Positions 37,571 through 50,475 of a stretch of 64,000 nt of DNA are shown piece by piece. The stretch spans positions 4,393,501 through 4,457,500 of the forward strand of contig JAQFVV010006246.1 in the NCBI GenBank assembly GCA_028023455.1, written 5' to 3'. Both the position numbers and the translations under genes were made by a program. Below the pieces are notes generated by a model. It saw nothing but the letters and a program-made list of their open reading frames with translations, was not told the origin of the DNA and ran no database searches. Every line of letters starts with the position of its first letter. Positions within the stretch are counted from its first letter, which is position 1. This DNA is from Epiperipatus broadwayi. Taxonomy: Eukaryota; Onychophora; Udeonychophora; Euonychophora; Peripatidae.

Positions 37571-39094
37571 CAGCGTTTCCCAACCTTTTTTGGCTCGCGT
37601 ACCACTTGGTAGTACATCACGCTAAATTGTACCACTTCGTAAAAATGATTGTATTTTGTGAAATTTATTGCGAGTGTGTTATTTTATTTGCATTATAAAT
37701 ATTATAGGGTGACCATGTATTCTCATCATAATGAGACAAATTACATTGAAACACGCTTAAACGATTATAAACTCACTGAAAATATAAATTCACTGTAACA
37801 TATATATATATGTGTGTGTGTTTGTTCAAAGTTTCATATTTATCTACTATTTTGTCGTATTTCGTTTACTAATAAATGGTTTTAATAAAAACACAAAATT
37901 ATAAAAAACCAATTAATATATTTTATCATAATCAAATATTTTTATAAAATAAATTTAATGAGATCCTTGTGCTTGTTTCGAAAAACATAATTTTTTGAAA
38001 TTTGGTTCAAAAGATGCGAGGTATACCCTAAAGTCTACAGCTGCATTCAATTTGTTTCAATACTTTTTTTTTTAAATATATGAAGAAAAAGCTCTTTCTC
38101 TACTAATTTCATACTAGTAAATGGTAATAATAATTTAAGAGCTTTCTCAGAAAGTTGTTCATAATCTTTAATGTTTAACCAAAATTAATTAGATTGTGTC
38201 GATAATTCTATTAAATTTTCTTTCTCTTTTATTGATAATGATGTAGCTTTTTCTAAATGTTCTTCATAGAAGGGGTTTGAAATCCACTTATCATTTGTGT
38301 TTTCGGGTTTTGCAAAATATTCCATTAAAGACAATTTTAATCCTGTTAAATGTGCTATTATATTTTCTCGTATATCTTGAGACAGACTAACCTTATTTTC
38401 AAACAAAAAAATATGTAGAGTTTTGAATACTTTCGGTTGATTGTTTTCAATACACTGCTTCCAAAAATCTAATTTCTTAATCATATTTTCAATTTTATCA
38501 TTAACATTAAAGATCGTTATCGAGTTGTTCTGAGGTGTCAAATTTAAGTTATTTATTTGCAAAAAAATATCAGTTAAATATGCAATCACCTGAATGAAGC
38601 CAACCAAAATCATACAATTTCGAAGAAAGATCAAAAGAATTGTCTTCAAAAAAAAAAAACTGTCCTTCTTGTCTAAATTCGAATAAGCGGGTTATATGGG
38701 GATCAATGAATTTTAATAAACAAAGACGATACAATCACAAACAATAACCTGCCACTTGTAAGCCGCGCGGGGAAGTGAACAAGAGTGCAGCACCATGACA
38801 ACAGTGGCGGCAATATCTCAAGTTACTAATGGCTAACGGCTAAATTTAAAAATGCACTCCAAAAAAACGATATCGATTGCTGGATTTTCGATCATCGACT
38901 GTACATATTAACAACTTTACTGTATAATATTATTAATTAAAATAATTTTTATGAATTATAGGAAAAAACGTTTCTATGATATTTTTATGATTTGATTTTT
39001 TTTATGTCTGCCATTATTGATTATTTTTCGCGTACCACCAACCAGCAACTCGCGTACCACCAGTGGTACGCGTACCACAGGTTGGGAAACGCTG
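37571..39094 (-). mobile_element. 1,524 bp hAT transposon with perfect 8 bp target duplication
   Basis: Terminal inverted repeats CAGCGTTTCCCAACCT at 37571 and AGGTTGGGAAACGCTG ending at 39094 are exact complements over 16 bp. Target duplications ATTTAAAT lie at 37563-37570 and 39095-39102. It carries a partial antisense transposase gene (38032-38715). It is shorter than an intact autonomous hAT, so it is internally deleted. Confidence 0.93.
38032..38715 (-). pseudogene. hAT transposase remnant, ZBED5-like
   Basis: Minus strand. First KFIDPHITRLFEFRQEGQ (about 38715-38650), then a frameshift in a T run and a 154-codon open stretch (38649-38185) with IAYLTDIFLQINNLNL, KIENMIKKLDFWKQCIE and an L-x-x-Y-F...W-I-x-N-P-F region. 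A further frame carries FWLNIKDYEQLSEKALKLLL and PFTSMKLVEKELF, the hATC dimerisation segment, ending in a stop near 38032. The order and motifs match ZBED5/FAM200-type hAT transposases. The N-terminal BED finger and first catalytic part are absent, and the hATC motif is altered, so no active enzyme is expected. It is antisense to the host gene within intron 5. Confidence 0.8.
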
Positions 39095-39633
39095 ATTTAA
39101 ATAATAAATTAAATTTTATAATAGCTAGGAAGATAAGAGTTCGTATTCTACTGAATTAGTCATAGTATTGTTTAATAATACTGATGGTGTAGAATCTCTG
39201 GATTTTCTAGTTTTGAGATGGCACTCTGATTTAAACCTAATATAAAATTGTAATCCATAAATCTAATTTCCCTCCTGTTACTTAGAAGTCATTAATGGTT
39301 TGGAAGCTGACATAGTCTATAATATTTTTATTATTATAGCTATGACCATTGATATGATTTATGATTGAATTAAATTATATTTTTACTCCTATTTTCTTTC
39401 ATTTCTGTTAATTAGATTATCTCTTTGTGACAAAATAGACATCTTACAATATATTTACTCATAACAATATAAATTAAAAATCTTATATTCTTGGGAGCAA
39501 GATCTTAATACAAAATTTGTTAAAATCGACTATTATGGAGTACATATAATATTTTAATACATATTATTTTATGATTTCAATTTTAAAATTACATCATAGG
39601 AAATAAATATTTACTTTTATATATTTGTTTTAG

Positions 39634-39796
39634 GTTAGAGATGGCTTACTGGCTGAGAGTGAATTACTTCATATTACTTGCACCACTGAAATTATTCCAC
39701 CTATTGTTACTAGTGGACCATATGCTTTGTTGAAATTCCATTCTGATGATTCATTTTCAGATACTGGATTTCAAATTACTTATACAATTTTACCTA
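39634..39796 (+). CDS. CUBN: Cubilin-like exon f: second half of CUB2
   Basis: Acceptor GTTTTAG; donor GTAAAT at 39797. Phase 0 in, phase 1 out; residues 288-341. It begins V-R-D-G, as expected after D-Y-L-E, supplies the fourth cysteine in an unusual context (HITCTTE rather than F-C-G), and has the third calcium ligand in HSDDSFSDTGF. Beyond the donor the reading frame stays open into the intron by chance for about 40 codons; the phase-matched exon at 46413 shows that this extension is not coding. Confidence 0.88.
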
Positions 39797-40451
39797 GTAA
39801 ATATATTTTTATGTTTAAATTTTTAATTAATTCAATTTTTATTTTTCTTGTTTTAATATTGTTCTTTTATTCTTTTAATGTAAATTTCAAATTAATTTCA
39901 TCTTCAAATAAAAAACTTCATAAATAATGTAAAGGTATATTTTGCAATATTTTAAAAAAAATGACTCAGATTTTATAAAAGCAAGTTAGTGAGACATGAA
40001 GTCGAAACTATGCATTAAAATACATGGAGCTTAAAACATCCACCTGTACATCCATGTCCTTGGCTTTGTATAGATTTAGCTGCCCCCCCCCTCCAGATGA
40101 TTGATTCTTTGCCAACCAAGCTAGCTATCCAGTTATCAACTTATCAAATGATATCAGTTGGTTGATTGTTCTTTCAATTTATGCACGAAAGAGTGATTTA
40201 ATTATCACAACCAACAAGTGATTAGCAGTTTAATAATATTCTATATTTAATAGAAATTAATGTAGGGTTAGGATTAGGGCAAATTCCTAATGTCCACTCC
40301 ATACGTTCTTGTCGTTGCAGCTGTTATTATTATGTGATTATTCATACAGTATACGAACAAGGATGGGCTGCTCACCAACACGCATTAGCCAGCGTGGTGA
40401 GTTTATTGGCTTACCTCCAAGTTTAAGAATATTTTTTCAATATATACAATC
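39797..40451. other. Intron 6, left part, including the probable 5' untranslated part of the RTE element
   Basis: AT-rich to about 40070, then a poly-C run (40083-40091) and mixed sequence. From about 40300 base composition changes towards that of the LINE and probably belongs to its 5' end, but the exact insertion point is not visible. Confidence 0.4.
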
Positions 40452-43250
40452 ATGACAGACAAAAATAAATTATGGCCCTTATTCCCAGGAGGCTGTAAAG
40501 TCACCAACCAAGGCAACTGTTGGTGGCTGAAGGCGGAGGGTGCTAAGGATCCCCTGATTGCAGACTCGAGCTACCATTTGATGATGACTTTTTATTTAGG
40601 TACTTACAACTGCAGATCACTTTCAAGTGAAGGAAGATTGCAAGAGTTAGAAGAACTGTCTTATATTAAATGGGACATTATTGGACTTTGTGAAGTTAGA
40701 AGAAAAGGTGAAGAAACAATTGATTTAAAAAGTTGACATATACTATACTATAAAGGCACAAATATTGGAAATACAAGTGGAGTAGGATTCATTATAAATA
40801 AAAAATGGAAGAATAACATTGTGGAGATTGATGGTGTATCAGAGTGGCAAGATTAGTTTTACAACTTAATAGCAGATACCAAATGCAGATAAATTCAGGT
40901 GTATGCCCAACAAGTTCTTATAGTGATGAAGTTATAGAAGATTTTTATATGGATGTACAAAAGGCTTTTGATCAGAGTAAACAACATTTTAAAATTGTTA
41001 TGGAAGACTTTAATGCTAAAATTGGTAAACAAATGCAAGATGAAAATGCTATAGGTAATTTTGGTTATGGTAATAGAAATGAGAGAGGGCATAGACTTGT
41101 GGAGTTTGCAGAAAAAGAAAAACTTTATATTATGAATTCTTTTTTTTTGAGAAAAATGTTGAAAGGAAATGGACATGGAAGCATCCAAATGAAGGTACAG
41201 CAGAATTGGATTATATTTTGACTAACCGAAAATACATATTTCAAGATTGTAATGTTGTTAATAAATTTGACACAGGAAGTGATCATCGATTAGTAAGATG
41301 TAAGATACATGTTAATGCAAAACTAGAGAAACAAAAATTATTAAGAAAAACAATATTTACAGTTGATATTCCTAATCTTCAGAAACTTTCTAATGAATTT
41401 AAATTAGAATTTACAAGTCAGTTTCAAGTATTAGTAGATTTTGAACATGATTCAGATTTGAATGATATTAATAGGAAAATAAGCAATACACTTTTAAAAA
41501 ACTGCAACAAAGATAGCTGGTAGAAAAAAGCAGCAATTGACCAATAAAATTTCTACTGAGACTAGAGAATTTATGAAGAAAAGAAGGAATATGAGGATAT
41601 ACAACAATGATGCATTAAAAAGGATTGAATATCTTAATTTTGTAAAATGGTGCGGAAAAGAGTTGAAAATGATATAAGAAAGTATAATTGTGAACTAGCA
41701 AGGAAAGCTGTAGTAATCTTCTATCAAAACTAATATAGTAATAAAGAATAAGTACCTCCTATGTCTATAATATCTTCCGAATTGCCCAGAATTTTGAATG
41801 AGGAAGTGAGACATGCAATTAAATTTTTGAAGAAAGGAAAGGCTCCAGGTAATGAAGAAATAGAAATTTTTTTGGCAAAGTTATATACCAAATGTCTAAA
41901 TGATAAAGATGTACCAGATGATTGGAAGAATGCAGTATTAATATTAATATTTAAAAAAGGTGATAAAGAAGATATTAGAAATTACAGACCTATCAGTCTT
42001 TTATCAGTTTTATACAAAACTTTTACTAAGATAATTACAACTCGTCTACAGAAAACACTGGATTTCCACCAACCAAGAGAACAAGCTGGATTTAAAAGTG
42101 GTTTTAGTACAGTAGATCATATTCAGGCATTGAGAGAAATTATAGAAAGGACAAATTAATATGAGTTGCCATTATGCTTAGGATTTGTAGACTATGAAAA
42201 GGCATTTCATTCTATAAACATTTCTTCAGTGATTAAAGCATTGGATCATCAAGGTATAGATCCTGGATATTGTCATATTTTGAAGAATATTTATAAAAAT
42301 GCAACAGCAACAATTAGATTACATAATGACAGTAGGAAAATCAACATTGAAAAGGGTGTAAGACTGGGTGACTCTATATCTCCAAAACTTTTTACAGCAG
42401 TGCTGCAAGAAGTATTTCGTGGATTAAAATGGGAAGCTAAAGGAGTAAAAGTAAATGGACATTATTTAAGTCATTTAGATTTTGCAGATGATATAGTTGT
42501 TTTTGCAAATAATGCTTCAGAGCTGCAGGAAATGTTGCAGGAGTTATCAGATGAAAGTAGGACTAAAGATAAATGTTAAAAAGACTAAAGTAATGTTTAA
42601 TAGATTTTTTCAAAATATGAAAATAAAGATTGGTTATGATGAGTTAGAAGTTAACAGTTACAAATACCTTGGGCAGATTATTAATACAGATGGAAATATA
42701 ATGGGATGAAATTAATCATAGAATTAAACTTGGTTGGAGTACTTTTGGTAGAAATAACCTTGATACTAAATGGAAATATGCCTATGTGTTTGAAAAGGAA
42801 GGTTTTTAATAAATGGGTTTTGCCAGTTCTTACTTATGGATCTGAGACTTGGACACTTAATAGAAGAGCAATACAGAGACTTCAGACAACTCAAAGAAGT
42901 ATGGAGAGATGCATGTTGGGAATAACAAGAAGGGATCGAAAATGCAATGTATGGATAAGAGAACAAACAGGTGTTACTGACCTCATATTGAAAAAATTAA
43001 AAGACAAGTGGAGTTGGGCTGGATATATTGTTAGGAGAGATGATAACAGATGGACAATTGAAATTTTAAACCAGATTCCAAGAGATTGTAAAAGACCCAG
43101 AAAGAGACCACATGTGAGATGGGTGGGCGAGTTAAGAAAGTGTGCAGGGGTGATGTGGAGAAGAGAAGCTAAAGATAGGAAAATATGGATTGAACTTGGA
43201 GAGACCTTCATCCTTCAGTGGATTGATAATGGTTGATGATGATGTAGAAT
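40452..43250 (+). pseudogene. RTE-like non-LTR retrotransposon, nearly full length, inactivated
   Basis: Reads through in broken frames as endonuclease then reverse transcriptase. Endonuclease: LGTYNCRSLSSEGRLQ, WDIIGLCEVRRK (about 40595-40710), E-D-F-N-A-K-I-G (41008-41031, first residue normally Gly) and TGSDHRLVR (about 41273-41300). RT: KGKAPG, NYRPISLLSVLYKTFTKI, PREQAGFKSGFSTVDHI, F-V-D-Y-E-K-A-F, KGVRLGDSISPKLFTAVLQ, catalytic F-A-D-D at 42481-42492, K-Y-L-G-Q-I-I-N. C-terminus: TYGSETWTLNRR and WSWAGYIVRRDDNRW, ending ILQWIDNG at 43236, then (GATGAT) repeats. Breaks: stop near 40735, frameshift in a T run near 41147, stop at 41521, stop at 42157, frameshifts near 42570 and 42705. It lies in intron 6 in gene-sense orientation. 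The TGA/GAT-rich 3' end fits RTE-type elements. Confidence 0.88.
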
Positions 43251-45849
43251 TTAGCTTCTCGAGTAATTTTTTTAATATGACAATTCGTAATTGTCCCCTC
43301 CCTATATTGTTGAAAATTTCTATACTTTTTTATTATTTTCCTCTGGACAAGCAATAGTCAGGAAAATATTAATAGATTGTGGCCATCCAACCTGAAAAAC
43401 AGTTATGAAAATCTTCATATATATATATTGAAACAGGCATTGTTTCATGCACATATATTTTGAAGATTTCTTTTTTCCCCCACCTAAAGTGGTATAAATT
43501 GAAATAAAACTGACATCATATCAATTAATGGAAATTGAAAAATAAAGAAAAATAATTGACCGTGATTTTAAAAAAAAAATCAGCTTCTCAATGACAAAGT
43601 AATAAAATCAATATTTTAAATCACAATTAAAATAAAATATAAATCCTTGCCATTAAAAATCAATATTTTCAAATCAAAAATTAAGTAAATCTTTAACATT
43701 TGATTTGTAGAGCTGAATGTTTTTGAATTATGAAATATAAAGCTGTAATTCCTGCTGTGGGTAATGAAAGTGATTAAATTTTGAAAACAGATAAGAGATA
43801 ATCTGTTCCTGCTCAAATTAAACTATCCAATGACCAAGAAGAGTAAAACATGTGGTCTTAAATGAAATCACCATCACCAATCAGATTACTGTGGAGCTAT
43901 GCAAGATCGATACAGAGATTTGGTAATAAGAATATAAATAGGGGAATCAGTAAGTTTGAATTTGATTAGTATTAGTATTATTAGAGCTATAATCATCATT
44001 GGAATAATTGTATTCCCAGTTACACAAACTCATCCCAGCCTAGAAGTCCAGTATAACCAAGTTTGCAACCGCAGTGATCATCACCAGAGAAGAAACCTGT
44101 AGTTTCTAGACAACAAGATAATGAAAAAGAAAAAGCACAAAAATGAGTGGCTAGAGAAAAATAGCTCTCTCTCTCTCAGTCTGCATCATGAGTCTCCAAG
44201 TTGGGTCTGGTTGAATATCAATTGAAATTGTAATACCATTTAGCCTCAATAAGCAAATCCCTTTGTAATGCAAGTGTGACCAGCAATGGAGGAGATCAAC
44301 GGATGAAAGTTGAGGTAAGGATATTATGTAATGTTGGAAATAATTAAAAGAAAGATAAAATAAAAATGTAATGATAATAATAATCATATCCATTACTTTT
44401 TATAAGTTGAATAAATGCTGATTTGAAAATAAATATAATAAAATTATAATAAATTCCTGTCCACTGATATATATGCATTATAAGAATTAATTTAGGATAA
44501 ATATCCCCTGATTTAAATATGCATGGATACATGATTTCCAAATAAAACCAGGATTGATAAAACAAGCATGATTTTATATTTGAAATTTTAATAAATTATA
44601 AATGCTTATATAAAATATGTCTATGCATGAATGAATTATAAATGCATCTATACCTGAAGGAATTATAAATGCTTATATACCAAATGCATCTGTACCTGAA
44701 TGAATTATAAGTGCTTCTATGCAAAATACATCTATACCTGAATAAACACATTTTTAATAATGTTTATACATCACGCTATATAAAATAATTGACTTATTTA
44801 CATACATTTAATTTCAAATAAGAATGACATATCATAAATTCTAATAAATTTCACCAGCGTCATTCATTCAAGCATGTAAAAGTAATTTAAAGTGATTATT
44901 TAATAACTTCACGCTTTCACTTTCAAACATTTAAGATTCGCTCATACAAAAGCGTTTGGGTTCAAAAATATAGATGGCCATTCTATCTTTTCATTCATTT
45001 TATATTTAAAATCCAAAGTGCATGTGCAACAGTTTAATACTGTTTAAATATTAATGTTTATACATTGCAAATATACAAACCTGAATTAAATAGCGATATG
45101 TTGATATAAATGAGTAATTTGAATCTACCTATATATACTTGAAGCAAGGATTAATGGACACATCAGATATATATCATCGATGATTAATGAATGATCAAGC
45201 TAACCTAGGAGTATGTACACACATACAGGAAAATGGGAACCCAAAATGAACTGTTACAAAGATGAACTATTAATAAACTTTGGTTGGATTATTATTCAAA
45301 TCATGTTATATCTAAAATAACTTTGGAGGACTTATTATTCAAACATTATTATATAAATAAATATTGCTATTTAAATTAATATTCTTGTCTAAAATTAATC
45401 CAGTTCTGTTTCATTTCGCATCACTTGTCATTCATGGCACTTGTTCACAAGAATCTCATGCTTTCTGAGCTATGTTTGGCATAATCAGACCTGAGCGTAA
45501 GTAAAGGTGTGGTAAGCTGAAATTCTAGTGGCGCCATTTGGAAACCCAAACAAACAAGTTTTCTAGTAGTATCCAGTCTCTTTAATGTTGCATCCTCTGG
45601 TGGATAGGAAATATTGTTGTAGGAGAGGGTTAGGTAAACATTTGGTAAAACCAATCTTTATTCCCTTCATACAATATGCTCATCAGGAAATAGGTACATT
45701 CAAATTATAAAGGCTGACAGGCCATCTGGTTACAATATATAAAGATTAAAAATTTCTATTATATTTGCTCTGGTTTTTGTTTTTTTATTGCTTTATAATA
45801 TAATCAATAAAATATTCTAATTCTATAAAATTTGCAAAATTGTTATTAA
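43251..45849. other. Intron 6, right part
   Basis: No exon found. A loose tandem array of about four AATTATAAATGC-containing units lies at 44590-44750. A G+C-richer patch at 45420-45670 (with TAGTGGCGCCATTTGG) looks like a repeat of unknown type. Small open frames in either strand have no domains. Confidence 0.4.
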
Positions 45850-46235
45850 AACAGGCAAGATTCTCCATACAGTAGTGCCACTCAATGCAAGCCAGAGTAA
45901 TCAATGGAATCCCTATCTAGTGCTTACTCATCCAATATTCCCAGATGAGTTTCTAGCTTGTGGCTTTCATCAGTGAGGACCTTCAGATCTGAGAGCACTG
46001 CACCTAGGTCTTAGGATCTAATGCAACCTCCAGCAATCACCTTTATTTCTACTTAACTACAAAACTATGAGTCTAAAAAATAAGCATTAGATAGGGATTT
46101 TATGCACAAGCCTTCTGGCATCCATTGATTAATGTGGCTCACACTGAGTGAACTACTGCATGGAAGGTTTTGCATATTTTAATAATTGTTATGAGCAAGC
46201 ATAAGAAATGATGATCATGTGATGTTTTATAAAAT
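45850..46235. repeat. Repeat family P, palindromic copy
   Basis: The left arm begins CAGGCAAGATTCTCCATACA and runs through GCAAGCCAGAGTAATCAATG and GAGAGCACTGCACC. The right arm starts near 46085 and reads inverted GATAGGGATTTTATGCAC... to TGCATGGAAGGTTTTGC and GATCATGTGATGTTTTAT. It therefore folds back on itself. It ends about 180 nt before the CUB3 exon. Confidence 0.6.
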
Positions 46236-46412
46236 TGACAATTGAATGTATATTAATCCAAAACAATTCCAATGTAATTTAAATATGCAAAGACATTTGC
46301 AATCTTCTGGGTTTTTTTTAAAATTACTATGATGCTTTAATCATTACTATATATAATATATAAGATCATTATCACAAGAAAGCTATAATAATATTTAAAC
46401 ATACAATTTCAG

Positions 46413-46603
46413 ATAATTTGCAGTGTGGAGGCTTATTGACTACAGATCAGGGCATTATTAGTTCTCCTAACTATCCAGATCTTTATCATGGAGATGGTAA
46501 ATGTTATTGGCTAATTACTGAGGAATTGGGAGAACAAATCTCATTTAAATTTACTGATATAGATCTAGAACATGAATCTTCTTGTAGAAATGAATATGTA
46601 GAG
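46413..46603 (+). CDS. CUBN: Cubilin-like exon g: first half of CUB3
   Basis: Acceptor ATTTCAG; donor GTAATT at 46604. Phase 1 in, phase 0 out; residues 342-405. It starts N-N-L-Q-C-G-G, followed by ISSPNYPDLYHGDGKCYW and DIDLEHESSCRNEYVE. The calcium-site Glu is kept. The usual Asp of the D-Y-L motif is Glu here (E-Y-V-E), a conservative change that may or may not keep metal binding. Confidence 0.92.
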
Positions 46604-47992
46604 GTAATTTTTTTTATATAAAAATATTCTTACTATTATAATTTCCATTACTGTATATATTTTATTAATTGAAGTATTTGTTCTTAATTTCAACTTCATT
46701 GATTGGGCCATATCACAATTTCTGTATATCATTTAAATTGGTTTTTTCAAATTAGCAAAATATATTTTCTATTGCAAAGAATACTAAAACATAATAGATG
46801 AGTTTTATCCATTATTACTGTTAATTGAAATATAGTTTGTTTATATGTTTTTGTGAGATGTTTCGATGTGAAGCTCTTTATTAAACTTTTCAACATGTTT
46901 AATTCATTCATTACTGTTGTAACTTCTTCAAAGAAAACTATTTTGAGCCATTCAAGAGTTAAATGTTTAGAATAGCAACTAACACAACTAATAATGTCTT
47001 GTAAAGAAATTGTCTCATACAGCTACATTTACAACAACCAATGATATTCTCAAACAATAATAAGAGAACCATCAGACTCAAATAAAAATACTAAACTCTT
47101 AATATAGATCACTTATTAGTGTAATCAGAGTTATGATTCCTTATATGAGTTATCATCAACAGTTATTGCCAAATTCATTACAATATAGTAGTCAAAGCAT
47201 ATGTGATAGTCAACACACCACTACTGTCATGGAAATGATAATCTATTCTGCAGTAGATGATAATCACTAATGTAAAATGATTATATCCTAATAACTAAAT
47301 ATGTCTGTTAAAAGTATATATATATTAACATTGGTTTGCAAAACAATTCATTAACCAACAGCAAAGTACTGTATTTATTATTGGAGGAATAGGGTAACTG
47401 CTGAATTGATCATTATGTGGAAATTATACTTCCTAATTTGTGAATGGTCCATAGACCCACAAAATATTGCTAATATAATTATAATCATTTTAATTTACTG
47501 ATGATAAAATATATAAGCTCACTTCTTGTATTTTTAAACATAATAATTTGCTCCCAATAAATAACTGAAACATAGTAAGTCATTAACATAATTAAGTAAC
47601 ATCTAATAAACAAAAATCATTGTATTATCATTATGTTAGTAAATGTTGAACAATCTATTTGGAATATATATGAATTCGAGAAAATAAAGTTTTTAAAAAG
47701 AAAAAGGGATAGAAACATATTTAATTTTTAATGTATGAAAGAATGTTAAACATATATAAATTGGTATATTGATTGTTATATTTGTGTATTATTCTCAAAA
47801 CATATCTAATATATAGCAATTATTTGCCTATAAGGAAAGAATTATTATTAACTTTATTTTCAATGCATTTTGAAGTTAATCTCGCTTCTTATAAATATAA
47901 CTATACACATATAATTATAAAAATAATTGTGATTTTTTTTCCACATAACATGTGTGTTGTGTATATATATAATATATTAACTTTATTTATAG
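46604..47992. other. Intron 7
   Basis: 1,389 nt, GT-AG, AT-rich, no other feature recognised. Confidence 0.8.
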
Positions 47993-48149
47993 GTACGAGA
48001 TGGAGAAGATGAGACATCACCTACATTTGGTCGTTTTTGTAGCAATGAAATCCCATCTCCTATCACTTCAACCTCAAATAAACTTTGGATTAAATTTCAA
48101 TCAGATTCTACTGTGGTAGCAAATGGATTTAGAGCAATATATTCATTAG
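47993..48149 (+). CDS. CUBN: Cubilin-like exon h: second half of CUB3
   Basis: Acceptor TTTATAG; donor GTTTGT at 48150. Phase 0 in, phase 1 out; residues 406-457. It begins V-R-D-G, then FGRFCSNE (fourth cysteine) and FQSDSTVVANGFRAIY, with the Asp of the S-D-S loop and the G-F that closes most CUB domains. The donor GTTTGT is weaker than the others but keeps the phase needed by the exon at 50476. Confidence 0.87.
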
Positions 48150-50065
48150 GTTTGTTTTCCACAATGTTTAACTTATATATATTCTAATCACAATATTACT
48201 TCATTTATAATGTTTTATTTATTATATAAAATTGATAATAATATAATAGCAAAGATCAATTAAAATTCATTATAAATTTTTATTGTTTATAAAATGTTAG
48301 CACTTATATTAGAATAAAACACGATCCTATTATTACTTTTTAAACTTTAATTATTATATAAAGATTCAAGCTATGCCTAGAAATAATCAAAGCTATACTT
48401 TAATTTTTGCTATTAAATAGATTAAATTGTTTTAATTATTTGTTACCATACGTTTCTACTTTTTGTTAATACACAAACTAGATATTAAAGGCATACTTAT
48501 TCAATGCCAATTCCTTACTTAGAAGAGGTAACAACTGCTCTCATGAGAATTAAGATGCAGCAAATCCAGCAGTCAGTGATGAAAAAATCTATGTGAAATT
48601 TATACTCACAATGTTTATTAACCCTTTGTATGAGAAGTTCTGCAAGTATGTGGGACAACTCTCCAATGCTGCTAATTGCCATGGCTCATTTTAAGATTAT
48701 CTACTACTTTCTCCAGTTATAAAATAGCATATCAATAAAAAGATATTTTATTATTACCTTCAAGTTTTGTCTTCTGTGTCTAATAATCCAGATAAATGAT
48801 TTTTCAGTTTCCTATGTATGAAAAGCATCTAAGCAAATGATAGTATAAATCAATATTTTTGAAATATACATTCTAATTTAATCTTACTATAGTGTAATTT
48901 GATTATATATGTAGAGAGAACTTTATTCATTCATAGTTGTTTCTAGAAAAAAAGAATTATAAAGTATTATATGTATGTAAATAAATTTCAAAATATAATA
49001 GCCCCAACCATGATGCTTAATAATTTTTTTTTTACTACATTTATTATGCAACTTCAAACAAATCAAGATAGAAGTAACAAAAATTATTAATAATAATGTT
49101 TAATAGAACAATTTATTTTACATTTAGTAAAGATTATTTTAAATAAATAGTATTCATTTTACTATTAATAATTATGTAATAGTATTTTCTATGTATGCCC
49201 AAAGTGAACTAATTCAATTAATTTTGATCTAAAATTTGGAAATTAAGCAAATAAATTTCCAGCAGATTAAGCTAATATTTTAAAACTAGCTATTTGGGAG
49301 GAGATGATCGTGCTTGTAAGTGAAAATGATTGAGGTTAAAATGTGTAATGATTTCATTATTGCCATGTTATTATGTGCTATTCTCTAATGGATCACTCAA
49401 GTTAATATTTATTTGAATATAATATGTATATCGATTTTTAACTTTTAATCATATACAATTTTATTAGTTCTTTTTTCAGTATAAACATATTTGATACCTT
49501 AGTGATCATTTGAAGATTTGGTTCTTGCTCTGAACCAGAACTCCATGATACAAATATTATCCCCATGTTTAACCTATTACTTTATCATACATTAGTCAGT
49601 ACATTCTGCTGTGGCATTCTTATAAAAAATATAGCAGTGATGATGATGATCAGGATTGTGACTGTAATTTTGATCCTTAAGTGTGGAAGTACTAACATGG
49701 AAACTATTATGCTTGCCTAGAAAGTTCACACTAAATTCTTTATATTCATATATAAAATTTTAATATCATTACATAAAATGACATACCAATGAATATCAGA
49801 ATGAAACTTGAGTGTAAATTCCTGAATAAATTGGTGATCTATAATTTTTATTATAAAATAATATTATAAAATATTTATTACCCAGTTGACCAATGTGACC
49901 TGGTCAAAATGTTGGTGTATATATATATATATATATTATTAATAAATTATACACGAATTTACCTGGATAATATTTCATTTATATATATTATTGCCTATGT
50001 AATGACAAAAAATATTATAGCATTGTTAACTATAATGATACAGGGATAAATCTGAAACATATGCA

Positions 50066-50108
<43 letters not shown>

Positions 50109-50475
50109 GTCACCTACATTTCAAACTAAAATGAGATCACTTTATCTGCTTTCCACAATCATTATATGGTTTGTAAATGAGAATAATAATTTTGAGGTTG
50201 TGGATCGAATAAGCTAAAATGATTGTGTATTTTCATTTAAATTGGTTATTTGAATGAAATTGCATTAACATCCTAGCAGATTTGATATTCACACTTATAC
50301 TTATTATTGTTCTAGTTTATTATCCTAGCTATTTAAAAATCTTAAACAAAAATAGATTTTTTGTTTGTATCAGGGATGACTTTAACATATTGAAATTTTT
50401 GCTTGATCGATATATATATATATACTTGTCATCAAAATTGGTTTAATATAATTAAATCTTAATTTTTATTTTTAG
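48150..50475. other. Intron 8, with a (TTA)n microsatellite
   Basis: 2,326 nt, GT-AG. It contains (TTA)n/(ATT)n of about 38 nt at 50071-50108 and (TA)n at about 49917-49937. Nothing else recognised. Confidence 0.75.

Larger units (their letters stand above)
36205..39420. repeat. Family Q copy 2, split by two nested insertions
   Basis: Homologous to 14090-15330 in three colinear pieces: 36205-36872, 37385-37562 and 39103-39420. The gaps are filled by repeat P (36873-37373) and by a hAT element (37571-39094). Each inserted element is bordered by its own duplication of Q sequence, so Q was there first. The order of the two insertions relative to each other cannot be told from their positions. 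Confidence 0.75.

Noticed and set aside
39797-39927. Open extension of the CUB2 exon past its donor
   Set aside because: Low-complexity, and the next exon joins in phase only from the donor at 39797.
40895-41188. 97-codon antisense frame
   Set aside because: Shadow of the RTE endonuclease region.
42891-43211. 106-codon antisense frame, with a near-identical one at 61670-61990
   Set aside because: Both are mirror readings of the conserved C-terminal region of the RTE elements on the other strand.
50071-50108. CRISPR-like or functional array
   Set aside because: A simple (TTA)n microsatellite without spacers.
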